A model generated the notes under the pieces. It had not been told where the DNA came from. It worked only from the letters and a program-made list of their open reading frames with translations, and made no database searches. DNA of 64,000 nucleotides. Origin: Climacium dendroides (taxonomy: Eukaryota > Streptophyta > Bryopsida > Hypnales > Climaciaceae). The stretch spans positions 6,388,501 through 6,452,500 of the forward strand of contig OX467089.1 of NCBI GenBank assembly GCA_950106755.1. The letters are read 5' to 3'. The position numbers were made by a program, and so were the translations under genes. Below are positions 35,770 to 46,430 of this stretch, one piece after another. Numbering within the stretch: position 1 is the stretch's first letter; each line of letters starts with the position of its first letter.

Positions 35770-36176
35770 CAATTACGAATCTAAAAGCGGAATTGAGAAT
35801 CCAAAAAGTTGACCCTTAGAGGTGGAGCTATTGGATAGAGTAGGATGGTTGATTTTTAGAGTAAAAGCCCCTAAAAACTTTTTAGGGGACCCTCGGGAGG
35901 GTGGGTGGACATCCCTTCTTAGTGTCGTTCCTAATGATTGATTAGAAGTATAGTCCAGATCAGTGATCAATGGTTGTTTGAGTCGTCCAGTGTTTGGGGA
36001 GAAAGGAGAACCGGAAAGAAAGAGAAGCATTTGTATTGATATTTACCCCCAAATTACCTAGTAACACAAAACACTTCACAGAGTCTCTTGAGTTCGATCT
36101 TTAAAGTCACTTTATTATGCTTTAAAGTGGCTTTTGTAAGCATAATAGGAAATTTCACTTACCCTGTGCTGTGACA
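35770..36176 (-). repeat. Possible LTR remnant at the 3' side of the gypsy element
   Basis: Downstream of the integrase remnant, the minus strand reads TGTCACAGCACAGGG from about 36176, which could be the TG start of a 3' LTR. It continues through non-coding DNA to about 35770. No second LTR is present because the element's 5' half is missing, so the limits cannot be verified. Confidence 0.25.
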
Positions 36177-36238
36177 CGCCATGACTCGGAATATTTCCAC
36201 CTCTAACTCGATTCCGTGAACTACTTCTTGTCTAAAAA

Positions 36239-37987
36239 CTAAGAAATACGACGGTCGGCCGGTTTTTTTTTTTCCGTGGTGTTATATGTATGAACTGCCG
36301 ATGGTAGTTTCCGATCCCAATCTCTTTTGTGAGCGGAAACCATCTTGTTAAGAATCTTACCAATAATTCCGTTCGCCCGCTCTGTTAATCTGTTCGCCTT
36401 TGGATTATAAGTGGTCGTTTTCCGATGCTTGATAAGATACTTTGTTGTTAGGCCGATGATGACATCATTCAAAAAATGGGTCCCTCGGTCGCTAACCAGT
36501 TCGAGTGGGTGGTCGAATCTCATAAGGATTTCTTCAAAAAGAAAATTAGCGGAAGTTTCAACATCGTTCTTCCGTGTGGCTCTAGCCTCCACCCATTTAG
36601 TTACATAATATGTGGCTAGTATAATGTACTTCTTCCGTCTTGCACTAACCAAAAAGATAGGTCCAATAAAATCAATCCTCCATTTCTCAAAAGGAGCTAA
36701 TGGAATGATAGGAGCCAGCGGCTAGTTATTCAAGAAGGACGGCACTCCTGTCCGTTGACATTGATCACAGCTCCTAACAAAGTTTCTGACATCTCTATTT
36801 AAGTGTGGCCATCAATATCCGGTTGTCCGGATTCTATTCACAGTACTTACCAAAGCAAAATGTCCTCCTGAACTTCCGGCATGCATTGCCCGGATAACTT
36901 TCTTCCACTCTGAATCTTCTAAACATCTTCTCAAAACATCATCTACTCCTAACTTGAAAAGTATCCCCCTTATAAGTGTATAGGGAGTGACTTTTCTTTG
37001 AAAGATCTCCTTCTCCTCTCTGTCCATGGGTTCAGGATATCTAAATTCCTTCAATTAATCTATGATATCATGATATTCAGAAACAGTTTCGCCATTGAAG
37101 TGAAAGACATCCGTCAGCAGGTTTTCCGCTTCCATTGCTGAAGTTAGGGTGCTTGCTAAATCCAGAAACTCATCCGGATACTCAGCGGAAAGATCCGCTA
37201 CAGATACCTCTCCCCTTTGCCTGAAAAGATAATCCGCGTTGGAATTTGCTTTGCCAAGTTTCACTATGATCTCATAGTTGAACTCCTGTAATAACAAAAT
37301 CCATCTAGCTATACGTCCTGATAGATCTGGCTTGTTCATAAAGTATTTCAAAGAATCATGATCTGTGTGGAAAATTACCTTGTAACCAAGTAGGTAATGC
37401 CGAACTTCTTACAGGAATATACAACGGCCAATGCTTCTCGTTTCGTTGTTGTATAATTCCGTTCTATTAAGGTCATCTGTCTGCTAGCATAGTAAATGGG
37501 TTTTTCACGCCCGTCTAGATCTGGCTACCACAAGATTGCTCCGAGACACCAACCAGATGCATCAATAGTCATGTGAAATTCTTTCTCCCAATCCGGCACA
37601 GAAAGTATCGGAGCCTTAGAAAGCTGAGTTTTCAGATCTTCAAAAGCTGACTGTCGCCTTCCGGTTCAACTGAATTCCGTATCCGTCTTGAGTAACTCTG
37701 TAAGGGGGATGGCTCTTTTGGCGTATCCATCGATAAACCTTTGATAGTAACCTACACAGCCAAGAAATCCGCGAATCTCCCTCACATTGTTTGGAGGTAA
37801 CAAGGACAAGATTACCCTCACCTTGTCCATGTCCACCTGCAACCCGGCTTGGCTTACAATATGTCTAAGCAAAATACTAGAACTCATCCCAAAGAAACAT
37901 TTTCCTGGATGGAGTTTCAAATTGGTTTCCTGACATTTCTGGAATGTCTTCCGTAAACAATCCAGATCAAGGTTGTCATAAGGGGCG
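36239..37987 (-). pseudogene. Ty3/gypsy retrotransposon pol remnant (RT end, RNase H, integrase)
   Basis: Reading the minus strand from 37987 downward: the end of reverse transcriptase with LHPGKCFFG and EIRGFLGCVGYYQRFI; then the RNase H region with a GREKPIYYASRQM-like stretch and SGRIARWILLLQEFNYEI; then the integrase zinc-binding region (MHAGSSGGH); then the integrase core with YYVTKWVEA, LVSDRGTHF and TTYNPKA. Order and motifs are those of a plant Ty3/gypsy pol. The frame is broken by stops and shifts near 36720, 37054 and 37665. The catalytic YxDD part of reverse transcriptase, protease and gag are absent, cut off at about 37987. It is an inactive, 5'-truncated copy. Confidence 0.92.
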
Positions 37988-38111
37988 AATTAGGGTCATT
38001 GGACCGGACAGATGGACGGTCCGGATGGCTTTAATTTTCAAAGTTGTAGAATTTTTTGGGAATGACACGTCACCTCAAAACGCGAGATCTAGGGTGTAGA
38101 CGTCTAGGTAG

Positions 38112-38264
38112 GGTGTAAACTCTAATGTGTGGGCACGGACGTCATCGTGCCAGCATCAGGGCCTGGACGCGTACTATGAGGGCGCGGACTTCACTGTCAG
38201 CGTCAGGGCGCGGACTCATACAGCTAGGGCGCGGACCTGAACGTCAGGGTCAGGGCGCGGATAT
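38112..38264. repeat. GC-rich minisatellite of CAGGGCGCGGAC units
   Basis: At least five imperfect units around a GGGCGCGGAC core, spaced about 22-30 bp, lie in otherwise AT-rich DNA between the gypsy remnant and the hAT pseudogene. The sharp jump in GC makes it stand out. No coding role is visible. Confidence 0.7.
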
Positions 38265-38489
38265 TATTTATGTGTTCTACAATATATTTGACATTATTGC
38301 ACTCACCAATTTTTCCAACATGCCCGTCAAATATAAAAATACTACAAATATATTAGTAGGCTTCAATGTTTGTGATAACCAAAAATGTTTATAAAATTCA
38401 TGCATTGCAAAGTACAATAACAATACAATGAATCTATACTTCCAAAATACGTTCACTTTCTCATAGGTTATCAAAGACATTCCTTTGGC

Positions 38490-40918
38490 TTCTCATCCAT
38501 CTTTCTTCCAATTGCTACAATTCTCTTCAACTCTTAAAGACCATCGATGCAACTCAATTATTGAAACGACTCGACCTACAAATTTCTTGGGCACATGGAT
38601 CTGGTGTATTAACATCTCGAACAACAACATCATCATCCTGTGGTGCCTCATCACAGTTTGGATCATCCTCGTCATTGGCATCTTCATTGTTGTCATATTC
38701 ATCTTCTACTTCACCACTGTCTGTAGTCCAATGTCCCTCAACTTCCGAGTTTTCATTTCGAAATTCTACAATAGTTTAACCTTCACTATGTTTGCGCTTG
38801 AACCTCTTATGTCGTTGTGCGTTGGGGTCTTCTGCATCATAATTTATAATAGGCCCACCTTGAAATCGAGGAACAATAAATGTTGGGGTTGACCTACTAG
38901 GTCCTGGTACGTTTGTATTCAGGAACGGTTCTATCATCCTATTTGGGTCTCTTGCCCCAATTTCAGGGAGTGGACGGTTAGTAGGCCTTGACAATGATGC
39001 TTCTCCAATATATTGACTTTCTGTTTCTCCACGACCTCTAGAGATAAGAAAACCTTGTTTTACGTGATGGATTGACATCAAAAGGAACGGATTTTAGGTG
39101 ACATAAAAAAAAAACATGTTTTTATGTCAACAACGATGTTCATTGATGTTATATTGGACATCATTGTTGACATAAAAACATGGGTTTTTTTTTTCAATAT
39201 CACCTAAAATCCGTTCCTTTTGACATCAATAAATTTTGGTTTCTTATAGTGTCTAGTCCCTCCACGGCCTCCAGCCCTTCCACGACCTCCCGTCCGTCCA
39301 CGGCCCTGTTGATATTGACCCACTTCATGATGAACGGGAGGCCGAGGGGCCGTAGGTGGTCTACCACCAATAGTACCATGGGAAACGCTTTGAAGAGTCA
39401 TATTAACATTCCCCACTGAGCCTAACCCTTCTTGAAAAGGTCTTCAGATGACACTGGAAGTTGCTGGTGAAGATGGATGTAGGGAATGTGGCATTTGTGT
39501 AGTTCGGTCAGAACTAGCAGGACGGACCGTAACTAGAGGGGATACATGGGCAAGGTCTTCTGGTAGTTCAATAAATGCAAAAACATCATTGGGGTCTACA
39601 TACTCTGGATCAAAACGCCTTCTCACATTACCAGCCACTTGATTTCTTGCAATAGGGCGTGCCATTCTTGCATTTCTAACATTTTTGTCATGGTGTCCTT
39701 CAACAGCTCTATTGCTACGAACTGATGCCCCTATTCCCGTAGGCCCTGTATTATCATCTTGATTGTGAGAAGATCCTCCACGATTTGGATTCGCAATTCT
39801 CCCCATGTTTTCGCCGCCATCTGAATTTTCGCGTGCATTTCCATTCCCGCCACCATTCCATTTTCGTCACCATCTTCATTTCCACAGCCATTTCCATTTC
39901 CATTACCGCTGCCATTTCCATTTCCGTCGTCATTTCCTGGAGGAAGGTTGTCATCATTGTCGTTGTTGTTATGGAAGATACCATCATCAACGTTATCGTC
40001 ATTTGGATTGTTGGTCTCTAAAGAAGACGACAAAGTTGGGACTTCAGCAATCCCTTCATTTTGAGGAAGAGGAGGTGAAGCATTGCGATGAAGATTGGGT
40101 GCCCAAGGACCCCAACGACCATCAAGGAATTCCTCCTCTCCATCGTCAGCATCTCCATAGTAGTTTCTCGTTTCCTTGAGGTGATGAGCTCCTCGCCTCC
40201 AAAGATCTGGGTTTGCCGAATACTCTTGAGGTGCTCGATTTGCTTCCACATCAACCTCTTTTTCTTCCTTTGCTTGCATTGCGTCAAATTTCCGATTGCA
40301 TTCATTCATCGGGATCGGACCGAGGGCATCTAGATCGGAATCCTCTGAGTAGATATTTGCATCATACCAACAAACTGGATTAGCTCTTGGTCTTTGCTGA
40401 AGTACACGGCTATTAGTATAAATATATATCAATGACTCTGCCTTTGTGTGGGCTAATCGATTTCAAACCTTATTGTGAACAAAGGAATACATACTCCAAT
40501 TCCTTTCACAAGAGCTGGCAGAACACATGAGGGATAGAATACGTATGGCGATTTTTGAAAGAGCCCGATCTCCAACCTTGTACCACCATTGGTGGGGAAG
40601 CATTTGTATCACACGGATGTTGGGTGTCTTAGCTGCACTGTATGGTCCACTACCCTCCTCAAATTCTGTTAATTCCGCCAGCACATCATCAAAACTCACA
40701 CCTACTACATTTGCCATGTTGCGGATGACTTTGTACAATGCACATAAGGCAGTTTCATCTTCCCTGAGCACCACGTTATTCAAGAGGTATGGATTCAAAA
40801 GGGCCGCGGCGTAGTGGGTATCTTCAAAAACCATGTCCCATCTTTCATTGAAAGACTTCTCTAAAGTGTCTGCCATGTCATCTCGTAAGCTGAAAGGTGG
40901 TTCTTTTAAAGAATACAC
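38490..40918 (-). pseudogene. hAT-superfamily transposase C-terminal half with long acidic/RG tail, broken
   Basis: The minus-strand frame starts at 40918 inside the transposase. Residues from about 110 hold the hAT C-terminal dimerisation domain: WWYKVGDRALSKIAIRIL then SSCERNWSMYSF. The frame hits TGA at 40463-40461 where the family has an arginine in the R-x-R-L motif (VHNKV then NRL), then continues in the same frame to about 39830. The tail is acidic, with asparagine/glycine repeats (about 39860-39960). After a frameshift it continues in frame to 39444, a TGA, then an RGG-rich stretch (about 39260-39340), a foldback insertion at 39042-39251, and a further acidic stretch to about 38490. 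The BED finger and DUF659-type catalytic part are absent from the window. The element is dead. Its extended charged tail is unusually long for hAT transposases. Confidence 0.82.
39042..39251. mobile_element. 210 bp foldback MITE inserted in the hAT pseudogene, with 5 bp target duplication
   Basis: Ends are AGATAAGAAAACC (left) and CACTATAAGAAACC (right, reversed). The inner arms, from TCAAAAGGAACGG through TTTTAGGTGA to an AACATG...TTTTTATGTC stem, pair almost perfectly. TCTAG flanks both sides (39037-39041 and 39252-39256). Element plus one target copy is 215 bp, and removing it joins the two surrounding hAT reading frames exactly, so the empty site was in frame. Ends resemble the element at 22186-22367. 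Confidence 0.88.
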
Positions 40919-42111
40919 ATGCGCTCACAAATTGTGCATTACGAGCCACGCCCAACCCAAAAAGGATGCTACAAACCCAAAAGGTCCAATGAATGACTTC
41001 AATGTTAACTAATAACTATAGAAACAAAGAATGCACCTAACAAATTATTTGGTTCAACAACTAAAGTATTTGGTGATTACCTTGATCATGGAAAGTAGTG
41101 TTCTAGGATTAATGTCATAAGATTACAAGCAATTATGACTTGTTGTAGATTCAAAAATATATTAGCATGATAAATGACGAAGATTTAATTTGTTTTTGTT
41201 TACTACAAGATTTTTGTAATCTTTTGGAAATTAAGATAAGAAGCTACATGGGAAGAGAAAACAAGTAACAAATTGATTTTTTACCTAGATAAGTGTGTGT
41301 TTTAGACCTTTGCATCTTTTTAATGGATAATTTTACATAAAAAAGGGACAAATTTATATAGTTTGTAATTATTAGGAAAAGACAAATTTTTTTAATTAAT
41401 TTTTTTAAGCCTTAAAAATAATGGCTTCTTGTTTTTGAATAATATCTTTGGTTTGCCAAACATTTTAAAAAAGTTGATGATCCCTTCTCCAATCATTGAA
41501 GAAAACTTTTGGCAAACAACTCATGATGCTTTTACCTTGTGGCCAATAATTTTTTTCTATTTCATTTTTATTGGTAGAATGGCACACACCTTGGTACAAT
41601 GCGTGCATGAACAGAAAACATGAAGAGAATCATCTATAAATGTTTGTACATCCATAAAATCACCTATTAAGATGATCACCTATTCAAATCTTGACATTTC
41701 TTAAAGATGAAATGGCCATTTCATCCATTTTTTTATTCATATAGCCTATCTCCAATGAAGTAAGGTTTTAGCAAAAATTTATTAGGAAAAACTTGGTTGT
41801 TTAGTTTTTCCTTTGTAGTCATTACTAGTATGGTTTTTATTCACAAATTTTTACCAACTGGCTATAGCCAAAAGATACTATCTACATTTTTGTAAATGAA
41901 AACTTGATTTATTTGGATCAAAATAGCCAGATTATTGGTATACTCTAAAACCCTATAGCCAAATTTTACCTAGGTATCAACTAATTTTGATATAGATATC
42001 ACCAAGTATCACATGGGTATAAGAGGCAACCCATTCTTGATGAACAATCCATTTTGCACCATATGATAGTGTAGTTTTGGGTAGGAGGTGATTAACAATG
42101 ATTAATTATGG
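40919..42111. other. AT-rich intergenic DNA
   Basis: The upstream part of the hAT gene is not found here. The sequence is AT-rich with no supportable feature. Confidence 0.5.
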
Positions 42112-43910
42112 CACAATTCCCAGCATAGTTGTGGCGCATTAGGATTGGCTACAAGACTTTCAATGTTACAACCAACCCTTGTTGGATTTTGTAGCTAGCT
42201 TGTGGTAGGAAAATAGGAAGTTCTATAGAACAAGTATGGGTGGAACAAAATCTTTAGCTAAAAAATTCATAGTAATTATGTTTTGAGAAATCAAAATCAT
42301 GAAAAATCATGGAAACCTTATAAACTCTATTTCTGCATGCACATGGAAAAGTTTCCCCACTGTTGAAACTTGCCTTGCAAATACGTGTATCTGCTTAATC
42401 CTTAATCCCTAAAGCCCTAAGGGTGTTTTCTGTCAAAAACCATTGAGAACTACCACTTCTGCTGCATTCACCTAAGAGAACCAAAAAAATAGGTTTTTTC
42501 ATAATCCAACCATAGAATCTTATACTTAACTTGTTTGAGAACATGTGGTAAACATTTCATCAAATTTGACTGCATAGATTGCAAGATATTTGCATCCAAA
42601 GTGAAGAAAACAAATTTTTTTGCAACTTGCTTGACTACATTTTTTGGCTTTGAATCTTTTTAACTGAAAATTTTTGTAGTATTAATTTTGATTATCTAAG
42701 TTTTTATGTTGAATAGTTGAGTTGAGAATCTAAAGAAAAAAATTTCAACTAAAAAGCACTTACTTTTCACTCATTAAAAATTTGTTAAGTAGAAGCAGGT
42801 TAAAGATTGAAGGAAAAACTAAATCATTAATAGCTTTAACATGGAATTGACATACAATAATTCCAATGGTGAGATTATTCTAGAAAGCAAGCCTAACCTT
42901 GTCTAACAATTTTTTTTGGAAAATTGTAAGAATTGAATTTACAAATGAATCCTATAAGTTATTTCTTCAAAAAAATGCTTAGATTGCCCAAAAAACTAAG
43001 ATTGTCCATAACTTTCTCATTACTAGTCCAAATAGAATGAAGAAAAGCTTCAAATGTAGAAAAAAATATAAGATTTTAGGGGAAAAAAATCTATTTTTTT
43101 TTACTTTTTCTGATTTTTTTGTGTTGCCCGTTGACTTTTGTTTTTGGCTTATTATGCCATAACTTTTTTTTCTAAGCATCGATTGAAACAAAAATTATAT
43201 ATTTACAAAGCTCTCAACAAACTCCACAACCTCAAAAAAAAAAATCAAAAACATTCACTATACATTGAGACAATAGGAACCCACCTAGACCCAAATTGTC
43301 TCCCAAGGGGACAAATGGTCCTTTAACCAAGATCCAAATTGTCTCCCAAGGGGTCAAACAATCCTTTAGGGGTTACAACATCAAGGATGTTTTCTGGTTG
43401 ATGAATGACAAAGAATCTCTCCATGCATGAGAAAAGTGCAACTATTCATACTCCAAATTTTGTCAAATGAATGACAAATCTCTCCATGTAGGAGAAAAGT
43501 GCAACTATTCATACTCCAAATTTTGTGATGAATGACAAAGAATCTCTCCATACAGGAGAAAAGTGCAACTATTCATACTCCAAATTTTGTCAGATGAATG
43601 ACAAAAAATCTCTCCATGGAGGAGAAAAGTGCAACTATTCATACTCCAAATTTTGTCAATGAATGACAAAGAATCTCTCCATGGAGGAGAAAAGTGCAAC
43701 TAATCATACTCCAAATTTTGTGATGAATGACAAAGAATCTCTCCATGCAAGAGAGAAGTGCAATTATTCATACTCCAATTTTTGTGGGAAAAGAGAACAT
43801 CTTCTACAGTAGCTTGTCTCCCAATGAGTGCTTTTTCATTTCGTTAAGCCAACAATTCACACTGTACCCAGACAGATGATTTCCACGGTGACCGGCTCGT
43901 CGTTTAAGGG
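42112..43910 (+). repeat. Dispersed AT-rich repeat, copy A (contains minisatellite)
   Basis: The segment from ACAATTCCCAGCATAG to about 42400 matches 48950-49240. The segment from TTTCTGGTTGATGAATGAC (43391) to the GTTTAAGG motif near 43907 matches 49252-49435. The part between (about 42510-43240) matches copy C at 11270-12870 and is missing from copy B. No coding capacity is seen. Confidence 0.75.
43401..43786 (+). repeat. Minisatellite, six units of 61-66 bp
   Basis: Units begin ATGAATGACAAAGAATCTCT and end ATACTCCAAATTTTGT. Starts are near 43401, 43467, 43528, 43594, 43658 and 43722. Units differ by a few substitutions and by 2-5 base indels at the junction. The related repeat at 48950-49440 holds a single unit, so the array grew, or shrank, after the copies separated. 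Confidence 0.9.
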
Positions 43911-44302
43911 TGAAGTGGTCAGCGAAATGGGTTGCCTCCCGTATAGAAGAAACAACTGGTTACTTCTCCCAAATGATTAAAAAAAACATTGGTCGGCGCG
44001 TTTCCGATGGATATCCCTCTTTCACGAAATCGAATCCTCGGAAGACTGCAAGCGTGCTGGCCTGTACGCGGCCATGTGCCGAAGTGTGCCCGCTGTGCAC
44101 CGCCGGGCTTTCTATATTAATCCAGAAAGAACCGAAGTCAGCGCCAGATGATACCGTACTAGACAGGCAAGTGATGAGAATTCTTATCCGGCTAATGTGT
44201 TGTCAATTGCCTCAAGGCTCAAGTCCTGAAATTCATCTCCGTTGTTCACGGCTACACGTCTTTCTTGCATCCGTGAAGCTTCAGTGCACAAAAATCGCTT
44301 GA
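43910..44302 (+). CDS. Unidentified 130-codon open frame in GC-richer DNA
   Basis: The frame begins ATG at 43910 and ends at TGA. Composition is richer in GC than the surroundings. Residues 30-85 look protein-like, with DGYPSFTKSNPRK and a cysteine cluster CTRPCAEVCPLC. I recognise no family. It overlaps the end of the dispersed repeat at its 5' edge and lies about 0.7 kb past the 3' end of the ALS3-like gene on the other strand. It could be an exon of a small gene, a relic, or chance. Confidence 0.25.
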   Translation: MKWSAKWVASRIEETTGYFSQMIKKNIGRRVSDGYPSFTKSNPRKTASVLACTRPCAEVCPLCTAGLSILIQKEPKSAPDDTVLDRQVMRILIRLMCCQLPQGSSPEIHLRCSRLHVFLASVKLQCTKIA

Positions 44303-44988
44303 AACATATTAACATTAACTAAGGTAGAGCTTTACACACTTGCCACATCATTCGATTATTCCCATCTAAAATAATCGGTAAATTGGAAGGACTGCCCACA
44401 TACCTGTGGACTTGGCAGCAACTGGGCTACTTGCAAGCGACGTCCTGGCTGTTAGAGAGATGCTGATATTGTCATTAGAAGACATCCTCTTTTAAAGGTA
44501 TGTTTGCACTTGGTGTTAGAGGGGTTTGTTTGAAATGTGAATCTGGTCCAAAAGTAGGTCTAAATTCATTCCTAAGACCCTCATTAGCACCTTCTCTAAC
44601 ACCAAGTGTGAAGATACCTTAAGACTAATTGTATGGTACAATAGCAATTCGATCACAAAGCATCTGTGCACATCGTGACAGCACGATCTGACGCAAACGG
44701 CAGTCGAGAAGGAGCAGCTACTCGCCTGCTGGTCTCGTCGCATGCAAGTATTCTCTCCAAGCTTAGGAGAATAATTTGATATCCCTTGCAAGAATTTTAA
44801 GCGATTCAAATGTCAGGATACATCGATGTTGAATACGTTGCTCTCGGTGAATGCAGCACGAGAAGATGCCAGCAAATTCAAAATGCAGATACTGACTAGA
44901 AGTTCCTGAACCATGACAGAGCTTGAAATGTGAAAGCTGAGTATCTGTGAGCGCTGCAGAATTGCAGTGTTCAGCATCTAATCAGCAC

Positions 44989-45822
44989 CTAATCAGTAGC
45001 GGCAAACACTTTGGTCTCGAGCTGGTATGTTTTCGTGAAGAAAAAAGGCCAGCTGAAATAGGTCGCTAGGACGCCACTGAATGTCGCAGCTCCGAGCAGC
45101 ATGTTCATGACTACAATTTGCAGCTGGATTGCTTCCATTGGTGATGCACCGCCCATAATGAGTCCAGTCATCGCGCCGGGCAAAGAAATCAACCCTACGG
45201 TCTTGGCGTTGTCCAGAACGGGAGAGAGTCCAACCACTAGGGCGCGCCTCACTTGCTTCAGGGCTGCTTGTCTTGGCGTCGCGCCAAGTGCCAATGCCGT
45301 CTCAATCAATCCCTGTTGCAATCGCATGTCCTCACGCATCCTCTTCAAGGTCACTCCCGTGACCGTCATGGCGTTCCCAACCATCATACCTGACACTGGG
45401 ATGATATACCTCGGAGTAAAAGGAAATACTTGCAATCCTATCAGCAGCACCATAGTCAATCCCGTCCCGCCCAAAATTGACGCTCCAGAAACGTACGCGC
45501 TGTTCGGTACATGCTTTGCCCTCTTCCCAGCAGTGTACCCTGCCACAGTCACCATGACGCCATACGCTAAAAGAATCCACAACACATTCGTCTGAGTGAA
45601 AATGAATTCAAGCACGAAGCCAATAATCGACAACTGAATGAAAGCTCGCAAAATGGAGTATGCCATCTCCTTCTCTATCCCAAGCTTCTGTGAAAAGGAC
45701 ACAGCGATCGCCACGGCTACCACGGCGAGGGCTAAAATCGGTCGCAGCATCCCCTTTGCAAATTCGACCCATGCTTTATTCCAATCGATGGCTTGAAACG
45801 AAGAAATCGACCCTTCTTCCAT
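44989..45822 (-). CDS. ALS3: ALS3/STAR2-like UPF0014 membrane protein
   Basis: A single uninterrupted exon of 277 residues on the minus strand, from ATG at 45822 (context GCCATGG) to TAG at 44991-44989. Upstream in-frame codons up to 45894 open only with GTG and are not used. The length fits the family (Arabidopsis ALS3 is about 273). Conserved features: a first membrane segment ILALAVVAVAIAVSFSQKLGI; RAFIQLSIIGFVLEFIF; AGYTAGKRAKHVP; IIPVSGMMVGNAMTVTGV; the cytosolic ETALALGATPRQA loop; and LISLPGAMTGLIMGGASP. About seven membrane segments are predicted. Bacterial homologues (FetB/YbbM) are ABC-type permease subunits. In plants ALS3/STAR2 pairs with the nucleotide-binding protein STAR1 and confers aluminium tolerance. 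Absence of introns is notable beside intron-rich neighbours. Confidence 0.92.
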   Translation of the reverse strand: MEEGSISSFQAIDWNKAWVEFAKGMLRPILALAVVAVAIAVSFSQKLGIEKEMAYSILRAFIQLSIIGFVLEFIFTQTNVLWILLAYGVMVTVAGYTAGKRAKHVPNSAYVSGASILGGTGLTMVLLIGLQVFPFTPRYIIPVSGMMVGNAMTVTGVTLKRMREDMRLQQGLIETALALGATPRQAALKQVRRALVVGLSPVLDNAKTVGLISLPGAMTGLIMGGASPMEAIQLQIVVMNMLLGAATFSGVLATYFSWPFFFTKTYQLETKVFAATD

Positions 45823-45949
45823 GGCAAACTTTGCAGCTGAAACCCGGCAGCTCAAAACGCAGTTAATGACCTCAAGACCGCGCCTAAAATCCACGGAAAC
45901 GCCTGCAAACCCCGTGCAGGAAGTAAACTCCTGAATCAGTCAAAATCTC

Positions 45950-46430
45950 CCGCCACACTTTACACAACGCAGAATACGCTTACAGCACATTGAGAGCCCC
46001 TGAAACAAGCACTGACAGCTACAAAATTCACAATTGCACACAGCTATCCCCTGCAAGCTCAACAAATTTCAAATTCGCACATCCCAAACCACGAAACATC
46101 AAATAACTTGATCATCCACATTGAAAGCGCCTCGAACAGACCTACAACTGCTAAACTGACGCTCACAGCACATTGACAGAACATTGAATAAGCACCTACA
46201 GCTCCTAAGCAAACGATTGCACGCAGCATCCCCTGCACACTCAACAAGCATTCAATAATCGCGAATCCTAAACCGCGAAGACTCAAAACAGTTAGATATT
46301 CCTGCCGCGTTCACACAGAACAAGCTTACAACACACTGAAAGCACCTCGGACAAACGCCTACAGCGACGATGCAACGATTGCAACTGAGCAGCATCTCAA
46401 CAAACATTCAAAACGACTGAACCTACTTAT
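45950..46430 (-). repeat. Tandem repeat (about three units of 160-180 bp) in the ALS3-like upstream region
   Basis: Units share the order ACAGCACATTGA (or ACAACACACTGA), then a CCTCGRACA-type motif, CTACAGC, GATTGCA, and CATCYCCTGCAMRCTCAACAA, followed by ATTCRMAA. Starts are near 45980, 46140 and 46320 and similarity drops in the third. They lie directly upstream of the ALS3-like start codon, in promoter or leader sequence. Confidence 0.6.

Noticed and set aside
38125..38394. 89-codon frame with an arginine-rich start
   Set aside because: The arginine-rich part is only the GC-rich minisatellite read in one frame.
39785..40179. Histidine/phenylalanine-rich plus-strand frames
   Set aside because: Antisense of the acidic Asn/Gly repeat in the hAT tail.
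43401..43786. CRISPR-like array
   Set aside because: Whole units repeat without unique spacers, and the context is a plant nuclear genome; this is a minisatellite.
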